From Nostoc sp. CHAB 5834 (lineage in GTDB: Bacteria > Cyanobacteriota > Cyanobacteriia > Cyanobacteriales > Nostocaceae): a stretch of DNA of 10,419 nt. The DNA lies in the NCBI GenBank assembly GCA_020829485.1, contig JAIVFU010000185.1, forward strand, positions 1 to 10,419. The letters are read 5' to 3'. Below, piece by piece: positions 1-7,093 of this stretch. Positions within the stretch are counted from its first letter, which is position 1; each line of letters begins with the position of its first letter. Both the position numbers and the translations under genes were made by a program. Under the pieces are notes generated by a model. It saw only the letters and a program-made list of their open reading frames with translations, was not told the origin of the DNA and did no database searches.

Positions 1-160
1 TATTTTTAACCGTATATTCCGCATGGACTGTAACGGGATTTAAGCCTTGCTCTATAAGGGTTTTGTTCACACGAGGCCAACTAAACTGTAACCTGGTCAA
101 CCAGTTCTTATTTATACCGATGGTTTTCCCCTTTCCCCTTTCCCCCTTCCCCTTCTTCAT
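1..160 (-). CDS. possible hypothetical protein, N-terminal part, runs off left edge
   Basis: An open minus-strand frame begins at an ATG at 158-160 and stays open to the window edge, giving 53 residues without a stop. After a Lys/Gly-rich start (MKKGKGERGKGK) it reads like real protein, including NWLTRLQFSWPRVNKTLIEQ. I do not recognise a family. The basic N-terminus is encoded entirely by the CCCCTTT-type tract at 128-154, so the true start may lie downstream, for example the TTG at 98-100 or GTG at 68-70 (minus-strand sense). The ATG lies only six bases from the start of the plus-strand gene at 167, leaving no room for two promoters, so at least one of the two starts is doubtful. The call rests on openness and plausible composition only; a chance open frame of this length is possible. 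Confidence 0.4.
   Translation of the reverse strand, partial: MKKGKGERGKGKTIGINKNWLTRLQFSWPRVNKTLIEQGLNPVTVHAEYTVKN
128..154. repeat. degenerate CCCCTTT heptamer tract (STRR-like)
   Basis: Two perfect CCCCTTT units (128-134, 135-141) are followed by degenerate units (CCCCCTT, CCCCTT) inside an uninterrupted pyrimidine run from 124 to 158. Short tandemly repeated heptamers of this kind are a known feature of heterocystous cyanobacteria and usually lie between genes. Here the tract sits at the junction of two divergent reading frames and, read on the minus strand, would encode a Lys/Gly-rich stretch. Confidence 0.7.
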
Positions 161-166
161 AAATAT

Positions 167-577
167 ATGAATAACGACCAAGAACTTTACGCCCAACAGC
201 TAGCCCAATTTGCTGCGTCTCAAAGTTTTGATGAGCGTTCAGTGGAATTTTTTGATGACGTTTGGCAAGAAGCCGGAGTTAAAGACATCGCTAAAATGAC
301 TACTGCTGATGCTGAGTCTGTATTGCAAGTCTTGGGCAACAGTGAAGCATCACCAGAATTTACTCTTGCTCTACTAGCCCAAGCCATAACAGCAGGAATA
401 CCTGAACACGTTGTGGGATATATCTTGGAGAGCGATACTGACGGGGACGGTCGCACACTTGCACAAGAAATCTTCAATGACGGCACAAGTCCCTTCCAAC
501 CAAATCAACCATCAGTACTTGCCTCGAAACAAAACCAGTTTCAATCCTCTACTGAAGATATGGAAATCGAAATTTAG
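167..577 (+). CDS. hypothetical protein with EF-hand-like loop
   Basis: A 136-residue acidic protein that I cannot assign to a family. Residues 1-88 look mainly helical. Residues 90-101 (DTDGDGRTLAQE) fit the calcium-loop pattern with D at positions 1, 3 and 5, G at 6 and E at 12. Position 8 is Thr instead of the usual Ile/Val/Leu, and only one such loop is present, so calcium binding is possible but unproven. The tail from about residue 106 is Gln/Ser/Pro-rich and probably disordered. No signal peptide or membrane segment is seen, so it is probably cytoplasmic. There is no Shine-Dalgarno sequence before the ATG, which is common in cyanobacteria. A strong terminator about 100 bases downstream suggests a monocistronic unit. 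Confidence 0.7.
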   Translation: MNNDQELYAQQLAQFAASQSFDERSVEFFDDVWQEAGVKDIAKMTTADAESVLQVLGNSEASPEFTLALLAQAITAGIPEHVVGYILESDTDGDGRTLAQEIFNDGTSPFQPNQPSVLASKQNQFQSSTEDMEIEI

Positions 578-676
578 CCAAAAGTACGATTTTTTTGTAG
601 ACTCCTGGTTATTGATTTTTTGGAAATAGAAGACCTAAACTTTGGCTTATTAGTAAGCGTTTTCACATGCTCCAAG

Positions 677-705
677 GGTGTAGAAAATTTGTTCTACACC
701 TTTTT
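677..705 (+). terminator. rho-independent terminator of the EF-hand-like gene
   Basis: A perfect 9-bp stem GGTGTAGAA / TTCTACACC (677-685 with 692-700) with a 6-base loop is followed directly by TTTTT (701-705). It lies 99 bases after the stop of the gene at 167-577 and just before the gene at 725, so the two genes are probably transcribed separately. Confidence 0.88.
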
Positions 706-724
706 CTAACTCCTCACTAAAGCT

Positions 725-1084
725 ATGACACTACAATTACCAACCCACAACGGTACACAGTCTCAAAAGTCAACAGACTCATTTACTATCTCTCAACAGA
801 AAGAACAACTAGAAAATCTGTTATATCAGAAGGTTCAACAAGGGGAAGATATATCCCCTTGTATTGAAGCTCTCTATTATTTAGCTTCAAAGCAGACAAC
901 AGAAGACCAACTGCAAGTAATGTGGGCTGAAGTAGCCAAAGAACGCTCGGCATTCAATTCACTGCAAAGAGTAATCATTACAGCCTTTGCCATCTTAGGA
1001 ATGATTGCCTTTTTTAACGGGGCGTTCGCCAGAGTCAAACCATCGGCAGCTGCTAACCCACCTGCGGCAACTCAAGTTCGTTGA
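725..1084 (+). CDS. hypothetical protein with one C-terminal membrane segment
   Basis: A 119-residue protein of unknown family. Residues 1-22 are polar and probably flexible. Residues 23-80 look helical and charged, including a stretch rich in Gln and Glu that could form a short coiled coil. Residues 83-102 (RVIITAFAILGMIAFFNGAF up to about 101) form one hydrophobic segment long enough to cross a membrane, followed by a short Pro/Ala-rich tail. The topology suggested is a cytoplasmic helical domain anchored by its C-terminal end. No clear ribosome-binding site precedes the ATG. It stands between two hairpin terminators and so looks monocistronic. Confidence 0.7.
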   Translation: MTLQLPTHNGTQSQKSTDSFTISQQKEQLENLLYQKVQQGEDISPCIEALYYLASKQTTEDQLQVMWAEVAKERSAFNSLQRVIITAFAILGMIAFFNGAFARVKPSAAANPPAATQVR

Positions 1085-1102
1085 ATTTATCATTGGGAAA
1101 AC

Positions 1103-1140
1103 AAAGCTGAAAGCATTGTCAAGCAACCCTTTCAGCTTTT
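1103..1140. terminator. probable bidirectional terminator between convergent genes
   Basis: A perfect 11-bp stem AAAGCTGAAAG / CTTTCAGCTTT (1103-1113 with 1129-1139) encloses a 15-base loop. On the plus strand it ends in TTTT, 18 bases after the stop of the gene at 725-1084. On the minus strand the stem is followed by a T-rich stretch (TTTGTTTT), so it could also stop transcripts of the convergent gene at 1228-1758. Confidence 0.82.
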
Positions 1141-1227
1141 ATTGTGGCTTGTTCTTTACCTTATCTGTGCGATGGCATAACCGCTCACTGTAGGTGATCT
1201 CACCGGAAAGGGTGCTTGAGCCATTGC

Positions 1228-1758
1228 TCAATATGCTGTGTCCTTGTCGAAAGGCAAACTGTCTTCCGGCTCAAAGTTACGCAGGTCTTGCTCCATCTGC
1301 TGCCGACGTTGTCCGTATGTTCTGCTATCTTCAATCCTTCCCCTCATCTGCCATGCACCAAAATTAATACCCTGTTCTGCGTGTTTAGCAGATACTTTGT
1401 TGTAATCATCAATTCCTATTTTCTTGCGTCGTTCCATTTCTTCTAGCCACCCAAGGCTTGTACCCTTTTTAAGCTCAGATTCAAAGTACTCCTGTTTAAG
1501 AGAACCGTCAGGGTTGAACTGTATTTTCTCTGTTGGGGTGAAGAAATCGTATGCCGTGTAGACTGGCCTTAGTTCTGGGTCAGTTTCATCTAGATGTTCT
1601 AACTCAAGATACCTATTCTTCAAGATTTGAGCATGTTTATCGATCATTTCAGGACGCATATTATCAGCAATTAACTGCTGAAGATACTCTGGTTTTAAAG
1701 AACCATCTCTACAGACTTTTTCTTGGTTCATATTTAACCAACGTTTTAATCTTGACAT
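1228..1758 (-). CDS. hypothetical charged protein, divergent from the polymerase-like gene
   Basis: A 176-residue, highly charged soluble protein that I do not recognise. It contains two related segments, DGSLKPEYLQQLI at residues 18-30 and DGSLKQEYFESEL at 85-97, suggesting an internal duplication of a small helical unit starting with a DGSLKxEY turn. The C-terminal third (about 108-165) is rich in Arg, Lys, Glu and Gln and probably helical. No membrane segment or signal peptide is seen. The start is supported by a run of six G five bases before the ATG (complement of 1764-1769), a possible weak Shine-Dalgarno element. Only 39 bases separate this start from that of the large polymerase-like gene on the other strand, so their promoters must overlap, or one lies inside the other gene. 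This back-to-back pairing suggests co-regulation, but a shared function is inference. Confidence 0.75.
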   Translation of the reverse strand: MSRLKRWLNMNQEKVCRDGSLKPEYLQQLIADNMRPEMIDKHAQILKNRYLELEHLDETDPELRPVYTAYDFFTPTEKIQFNPDGSLKQEYFESELKKGTSLGWLEEMERRKKIGIDDYNKVSAKHAEQGINFGAWQMRGRIEDSRTYGQRRQQMEQDLRNFEPEDSLPFDKDTAY

Positions 1759-1797
1759 ATTTACCCCCCAAGAATTTTTCCAAATTTAAATAAATGT

Positions 1798-4700
1798 ATG
1801 GCTCTAGAATTCAAACACTTTGATACAAGGTTAAATCAATGGATTCATGATGACGGAGACAAGAAGAATCCTGATTCAATTTTAACTGAGAAAATAGACA
1901 ATACTCTATTAGAATCATACTTTCCGAATAAAGAATTTTCTTTTGGACATATTGATGAATATAGTAAACCAGAAGATTTACAAAATCACCCAGAGGGACA
2001 TATTCTTTTATTATCTTCTAAAACCAGGCTTCTGTATGGTTCTCCAGAATGCTTAGAAGTAATTGAGAAATTATGCCCTGATAGAAAAGATAGAGGTGCT
2101 TACGGTTCAATTTTTTTAGGTGCTTGTAAAAATTCAATTAATGAACGGTTAAACATTTTAGTTGTAGATGATAATACGGGAGAAAATGGAGGCTTTATTA
2201 AAGACCAAGATGCTTTTAAATTAGTGGGAGACTGCTATGGGCAGATTTCAAATGAAGCTTATGTTAAATTAACTAAAATAAAAGAACATGAAGATAAAAG
2301 TTATCGAGTGATTCAGCATCGCTTTGGTTGGAGAGAAGGCGATGGACAAGATACTAAATACCGTTTTGGTAAAGGAACTCTACGACCATTTAAACTAGAA
2401 GAGTTGTCTTGGCAAGAAAATACACCCAAAATCGACTTAATCATTCCCATATCCAGTTTTAAAGGTACAGACAAAGATAACCCCAATGGTGCTAGTAAAC
2501 CCCAAATTAAACCAGGGCTATATCAACAGAAAATTTGGTTAGGTGAAAAATCGCAGTCACAGCGAGGTCATACTGCCATATCCCAACTGTTGGCATCATT
2601 TCCCCAAGGGATCAAAGACTTCGCTGAGGAGCTAGAGGCACAGGCTCAAAAGCTAGCCGAAAATCAGGATGACCCAAGGATTGTTGCACAACTTTACTGT
2701 GAGAGATACGAAAAACGTAAGGCTTTCACCGAGTCACAAAAAGCATCTTTATCAAAACAAATTACTCTTGCATCTGCTGATGGCTCATTAGCTAAACAAT
2801 TAGAACTAGTGACATCGAATGATGCTAATGGAGAATATGAGGCAACCGATGAAAATAATGAATCCCCAAAAGATGATTTGTTAATGTATAAACTCATAAA
2901 GGCTGATTTAGTTGGGGGACATAATCAGCTTTTAGAAACTGAAAAAGTTAAACAAGAACTGAGTAAATTTGTCCAAAGCGAGTGGAGAGATATAGCACTT
3001 GGGAGAACTTTAACATTTGATCGAGGAATGATTATCCCATCCAAAGAACTAAAAAATGGTGAAATCTGTGTCTCTTGGATGGATGAAAAGGAAAAAGTAT
3101 TAAACTTTCGTTCTCCCTTTCTCAACTCTAATGGTTTATGTGTATCTATCAATAAACATGTTTTAGACCGTTTAGCTCCAGACGGTGAACCATTGCAAGG
3201 AATAATTGTAGTCAACGATGAAGACCACAAACGTATACTTGCTAGGATTGAGGCGCTAGAAACTCAAGGCATTGAACACAACGAAGTTAATCCCCTCGAA
3301 ACCGAATCAGAACGCCAAGCACGAGACTACGATGGTGACTGCATTGGTGTAGCAAGAGCTAGCTTATATCCTAATCTGACAGCAGAGGCAGAGCGAAGAA
3401 ATCTTCCCCAAAACGCCTATTCGCCCACGGTTAAGCTCAAAAAACAATCATTTTATGATCCCACCGATGGAAGTCAGCCTCCATTTGAAAAAATCGCCAT
3501 CCACATGAGCGATAGCATCAGCGTGGGCATAATCAACAATCAAGTGACAGCACTGGAAGCATTAGAATCGGAAATTGAAGTACTAAACACTTATGGTACT
3601 TTAGAACAAAAATCAGAATATTTAGAGCAAGTATCTAGCCATTATCAAAGTTTATTTGAACAGGAATATGACCAGAAGCCCAAACCAATTAGAGCAGAGT
3701 ACAAAACCTTTATGCAATCTGTTGTAGCTCTAGCAGAGAATCCTAACAGAAGAAGAGAAATTATTCAACAGGCGATGGATGTTAACCGGCTGATGTACCG
3801 AGAAATGATTGGTGAGGGATGTTATCAAAACCAAATAGCGGTTGATTTATTCAAAAGTGCTAAAAAACCTGAGATGGATTTAATCAGGGAGAACAGCCGC
3901 TACTTGTATCGTGATGTTAATTATATTAAAGATAAAAAATCTTCGTCAGCTTATTTAAGCACAGGTATAACACCAAAGGGCTACTCGCCAGTAGAATTAT
4001 TAATTAGCCAAACCAATAAATATTTCCAAGAATCACAGTTAGAATCGCGTCCCATAGTCCAGTTTAAAGACTTATTCAAAGGAGTGGAATTTACACCACA
4101 GCAGAAATTTGCAGCGATCGCCGCCAAGTACGAGTTTGATCTGAAGTTCAACGCTGCGGTACGTATGGAGCGACGGCGGGAAACCGAGAAAGGGCCATCA
4201 GCAATCATCCAAACTCCACAGTCTTGCCAACTCGAAATTACCAATCTCACCCATTACGAACATCCTCTGATTTGGAAAGCCCAAACGTTGAACATTCGCC
4301 TAGACGAAATACCAGAGAAATGGCGAACTAAAGAACGCCCCCACAAATTACTAGCAGTTGCACAAATCAATGATGAGATTGGGGAGGATAAGAAACCCGC
4401 CTACCGCAACCTGGGGACAGTTAGCCAACAATCTGTGACTGACCACAACCTCAAATCGCGGATGACCATGCAGGGAGCTAAACTCCTAGAACTAAAACCA
4501 GAACTTACTAGAAGCCAAACTAAATTACTTTTCGACAAGGCACAAGAGGCGGCTCTCGCATTTTACGCTTCTATCCCAGAGTCAGAAAAACTTGCATCCG
4601 CCGCCGCCGCTTGGAACATCTGTGCATCCCGCCAAGATGAACTCGAAGTTGCAAGAAAAGAAAACGCAAACCCCCAGGCGATCGCTAAAAAAGTCTCTAA

Positions 4701-7011
4701 TTTTGCCTTCGCTGCTTTCCCCAATGAGATTATTTCTCGCTTAGATAAATTGCAATTTACTGAACCGAAGTTAGTCACACTTTGGAATGAAGCGAATCAA
4801 TTTTTGGGTCGAGACTGGAATCCCACCGAAAAACACCCGATAGAAATTAGAGCTTCTCACCACCCAGTTGGGCATGAGCGCCACGTTTCCAGACTAATGT
4901 TTGTCCAGGATAGTGACGGCGAATATAAGGAATTCGCCATGCTCGAAACCAGAACCGCACAGCTTCCCATTGGTACGAAAGCGCTCTCTTGTATGGTTGG
5001 GGTAGAACCTGCCACTGCCAAAGCAACTATTGGACTGCCAGGAAACGAGCCGGTTGAAATTACTATCCGTGAACTCAAGAACTTCTCTTATGCAGGACTT
5101 GTTTTTAATGCCGAACCGGTCAACTTGGAATTTGGCACTGTGCCGGTGACTGATAAAACAGTAAAAATCAAACTTGATGGCAAAACTCTGGGGGAGTTAG
5201 ACAGTGATTCTGTCCAACAGTTAAAACAAATTAATTATCTCAAAAATGGTAATCCTCTAAAGTTAAAACTTACTTCTATCTCCGAAACTGGAGATCAAGC
5301 TTTTGTGCTGGGTGAGTCTCCTAATGGGAATCTCCTGAAAATTAATAAAATTAACTTTTATGATTTTTCTGGTCAGACATTCGATGATTTGGATTACCGA
5401 AAACTGACTATCGAAACCTCAGCTTCTAAAACTAGAGATGCCGTATTTTTAAATGGTGAACCCTTGGGAGTATTGCACTTTAAAAAAGACAAAGACGCGC
5501 TCAGACAACTTGGGCTACTCAAAACCGGACAACTTACCCCAGCCCCCGCTATTATTGAAAGTAATTTCTCTGTTATTTGCGCTCAAATTGACCCTAAGAC
5601 CGTTGAATATCCTACTATTTGGACGAAGGAATTTCAGGCTTTTGGGACTCAATCGGTTAATTCTGAACAACAGCAGATGATTGATAGTAGTGAGCCAATT
5701 CTACATCATATTAAAGAGCGTCCTACTTTCTTATTTTCGACAGAATCAAACAAAAAACTTGGAGTCATGGGCTTGGCTGTTGACAACCAGAAAGCTGAGA
5801 CTGTGACTAAATGGTTAACTGCTCAAAAAGTTGAATGTCAACAAGTACCAATAGAAGATGTTATCAGGGAAACTAAAAAAGGTTTAGCAGTATTTCACTT
5901 AGTCAGCAGTTCAATTCCCCCCAAAACTTTGGAGAACATGACCAAGAAATTTGGTGCTGTGATTGAATCAAGTACCGAATATCAACAAAAAATTAAATCT
6001 TTGGCCACGCGACCACAGTTTTTGAAACCTCCATTTCAATCAGCATTGTCCCCGCCTCAACAAAGCGCTCAATTCCACCCAAACCAAGAGGTTCAAAATG
6101 TCGCCCCTCCCGTCATCAAAGGCAAACCGATTCCGATGAACTATCCTTTAATGATGCTTGGTGACACTAATCCTTTACCCGTGGATACTTGTATTGATGC
6201 GATGAGAGGATATGGTCGAACTCATACCACCAGAGCTTATCAACCATACAAACATTATGGGTTTAAGGAAGGGGATATTGTTCTGGCGACAGGTATTGGT
6301 AAACAAGTCGCCTTTCGAGTCGGTCAACAGTATCAAATTACACCTGAGATGATTGCTGACCCTGTTTATCAACAGCAGTGGGCTGACATGGAAAAGCACT
6401 CATCCAAAGCATTACCAGAATTGTTCACGGGCAAAGGGCAGGTCTGGGGACTACATCTTGAACCCTTGGGGGATTATGTGGACGGGAAAATAGTCCCGTT
6501 TCCTGAACCACAAAACAGAGCCTCACCTAATCAAACAGTCCAAACTCAATCAGTTACTATTGATGACTTGAGAAATTGGTACAATGCCGCAGATAAGTTA
6601 GGGAAGTCGGAGAATTACAAAAAACGCATTGTGGAAGTGGCAAATGGGTTTAAAGCTGGTGAGCAATTATCAGCCCAAGCGTTGACAGTAATGAATCAAG
6701 ATACATTTGATCTTGAAGCCATCAGTCGGCTGACTCAAATTGCTCAAAGAATTGGCATGGTTTTGGGACAATCTCGGCAAGATGGTTTCACTGAAGTTAA
6801 AGGCAAGGTTTATGACCTCAGCTTTAACACCGAGCGCAAAGATTTGACTATCCAACAGAAAAATGGAGATGTAGTTTTAGGTGTTCAATCAGGCAAAGTG
6901 CATACCTCACGAGTCACGCCTGAAATTATAAAAACTTTTGAAGGAGCTAACTCTCTTCTTAACAAGACTTACTTTTCTTCTCAATCTCAGTCAAGAGAAA
7001 TTCACAGATAA
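1798..7011 (+). CDS. large single-chain two-barrel RNA polymerase-like protein with long C-terminal fusion
   Basis: A 1737-residue protein. Its N-terminal ~700 residues show, in order, the hallmarks of double-psi beta-barrel RNA polymerases. G144-D-C-Y-G-Q-I-S151 resembles the DGxGxIS element of QDE-1-type enzymes. YRFGKGTL (K192) and SSFKG (K222) are candidates for the two catalytic lysines of barrel 1. RGMIIPSKEL (409-418) and NFRSPFLNSNG (436-446) recall the beta' GRSVIVVGP and NRAPTLHRLG segments. ARDYDGDCIGVA (508-519) carries the metal-binding triad D510, D512, D514, matching NADFDGDQMAVH of beta'. QIAVDLFKSAKKPEM (679-693) matches the AVDxxKTG element. Residues ~1050-1737 are mostly beta-rich modules: a repeated LDGxxLGxL unit (1126-1151, 1218-1244), a Pro/Gln-rich linker (~1404-1443), a conserved-looking domain (1447-1569) and a helical region (1586-1663). 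There is no signal peptide or membrane segment, so it should be cytoplasmic. There is no Shine-Dalgarno sequence, but the frame has a stop shortly upstream (1753-1755) and no earlier ATG. Polymerase homology is a reading of motifs; template (DNA or RNA), product and role are unknown. Confidence 0.78.
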   Translation: MALEFKHFDTRLNQWIHDDGDKKNPDSILTEKIDNTLLESYFPNKEFSFGHIDEYSKPEDLQNHPEGHILLLSSKTRLLYGSPECLEVIEKLCPDRKDRGAYGSIFLGACKNSINERLNILVVDDNTGENGGFIKDQDAFKLVGDCYGQISNEAYVKLTKIKEHEDKSYRVIQHRFGWREGDGQDTKYRFGKGTLRPFKLEELSWQENTPKIDLIIPISSFKGTDKDNPNGASKPQIKPGLYQQKIWLGEKSQSQRGHTAISQLLASFPQGIKDFAEELEAQAQKLAENQDDPRIVAQLYCERYEKRKAFTESQKASLSKQITLASADGSLAKQLELVTSNDANGEYEATDENNESPKDDLLMYKLIKADLVGGHNQLLETEKVKQELSKFVQSEWRDIALGRTLTFDRGMIIPSKELKNGEICVSWMDEKEKVLNFRSPFLNSNGLCVSINKHVLDRLAPDGEPLQGIIVVNDEDHKRILARIEALETQGIEHNEVNPLETESERQARDYDGDCIGVARASLYPNLTAEAERRNLPQNAYSPTVKLKKQSFYDPTDGSQPPFEKIAIHMSDSISVGIINNQVTALEALESEIEVLNTYGTLEQKSEYLEQVSSHYQSLFEQEYDQKPKPIRAEYKTFMQSVVALAENPNRRREIIQQAMDVNRLMYREMIGEGCYQNQIAVDLFKSAKKPEMDLIRENSRYLYRDVNYIKDKKSSSAYLSTGITPKGYSPVELLISQTNKYFQESQLESRPIVQFKDLFKGVEFTPQQKFAAIAAKYEFDLKFNAAVRMERRRETEKGPSAIIQTPQSCQLEITNLTHYEHPLIWKAQTLNIRLDEIPEKWRTKERPHKLLAVAQINDEIGEDKKPAYRNLGTVSQQSVTDHNLKSRMTMQGAKLLELKPELTRSQTKLLFDKAQEAALAFYASIPESEKLASAAAAWNICASRQDELEVARKENANPQAIAKKVSNFAFAAFPNEIISRLDKLQFTEPKLVTLWNEANQFLGRDWNPTEKHPIEIRASHHPVGHERHVSRLMFVQDSDGEYKEFAMLETRTAQLPIGTKALSCMVGVEPATAKATIGLPGNEPVEITIRELKNFSYAGLVFNAEPVNLEFGTVPVTDKTVKIKLDGKTLGELDSDSVQQLKQINYLKNGNPLKLKLTSISETGDQAFVLGESPNGNLLKINKINFYDFSGQTFDDLDYRKLTIETSASKTRDAVFLNGEPLGVLHFKKDKDALRQLGLLKTGQLTPAPAIIESNFSVICAQIDPKTVEYPTIWTKEFQAFGTQSVNSEQQQMIDSSEPILHHIKERPTFLFSTESNKKLGVMGLAVDNQKAETVTKWLTAQKVECQQVPIEDVIRETKKGLAVFHLVSSSIPPKTLENMTKKFGAVIESSTEYQQKIKSLATRPQFLKPPFQSALSPPQQSAQFHPNQEVQNVAPPVIKGKPIPMNYPLMMLGDTNPLPVDTCIDAMRGYGRTHTTRAYQPYKHYGFKEGDIVLATGIGKQVAFRVGQQYQITPEMIADPVYQQQWADMEKHSSKALPELFTGKGQVWGLHLEPLGDYVDGKIVPFPEPQNRASPNQTVQTQSVTIDDLRNWYNAADKLGKSENYKKRIVEVANGFKAGEQLSAQALTVMNQDTFDLEAISRLTQIAQRIGMVLGQSRQDGFTEVKGKVYDLSFNTERKDLTIQQKNGDVVLGVQSGKVHTSRVTPEIIKTFEGANSLLNKTYFSSQSQSREIHR
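4114..4121. repeat. HIP1 palindrome GCGATCGC
   Basis: An exact copy of the highly iterated cyanobacterial octamer, inside the polymerase-like gene. Confidence 0.9.
4678..4685. repeat. HIP1 palindrome GCGATCGC
   Basis: A second exact HIP1 octamer, also within the polymerase-like gene. None is seen between 1 and 4113. Confidence 0.9.
5173..5529 (+). repeat. internal protein repeat in the polymerase-like protein
   Basis: Two related units are encoded at 5173-5250 (residues 1126-1151) and 5449-5529 (residues 1218-1244). Both follow the pattern L-D/N-G-x-x-L-G-x-L, about 10 variable residues, then L-K/R-Q-hydrophobic-x-x-L-K-x-G. The period is about 92 residues. They are similar at protein level but clearly diverged, pointing to an old duplication of a small beta-rich module. 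Confidence 0.65.
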
Positions 7012-7093
7012 TATAGGAACAACGCGATTTTGTGAGAATTATGCGTTCTAGGCAGTTCTTACAGTAGGAGTAAAAATAAATCCAGTAACTTTT

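Noticed and set aside
27..92. Direct repeat ACTGTAAC at 27-34 and 85-92, and the palindrome CTGGTCAACCAG at 93-104
   Set aside because: The eight-base repeat is expected by chance at this length. The palindrome lies within the possible minus-strand coding frame, and no att-site or recombinase context is visible.
220..486. 88-residue minus-strand open frame
   Set aside because: It lies opposite the gene at 167-577, has no recognisable features, and the plus-strand protein has the better composition and a terminator.
1193..1204. Short palindrome GGTGATCTCACC downstream of the minus-strand gene
   Set aside because: The stem is only 4-5 bp with no T-run on either strand. The hairpin at 1103-1139 is a much better terminator.
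2925..3230. 101-residue minus-strand open frame
   Set aside because: It is a shadow of the polymerase-like gene, across the conserved RxP region.
3325..3339. DYDGD read as a TOPRIM (primase/topoisomerase) DxD motif
   Set aside because: TOPRIM needs an upstream conserved Glu-Gly element and a DxD strand. Here the motif is DxDGD with an RxP element upstream and the AVDxxKSA element downstream, which fits two-barrel RNA polymerases instead.
7041..7067. Eight-codon open frame ATG...TAG before the Uma2 gene
   Set aside because: It is too short to support, with no ribosome-binding site and no leader-peptide or attenuator structure.
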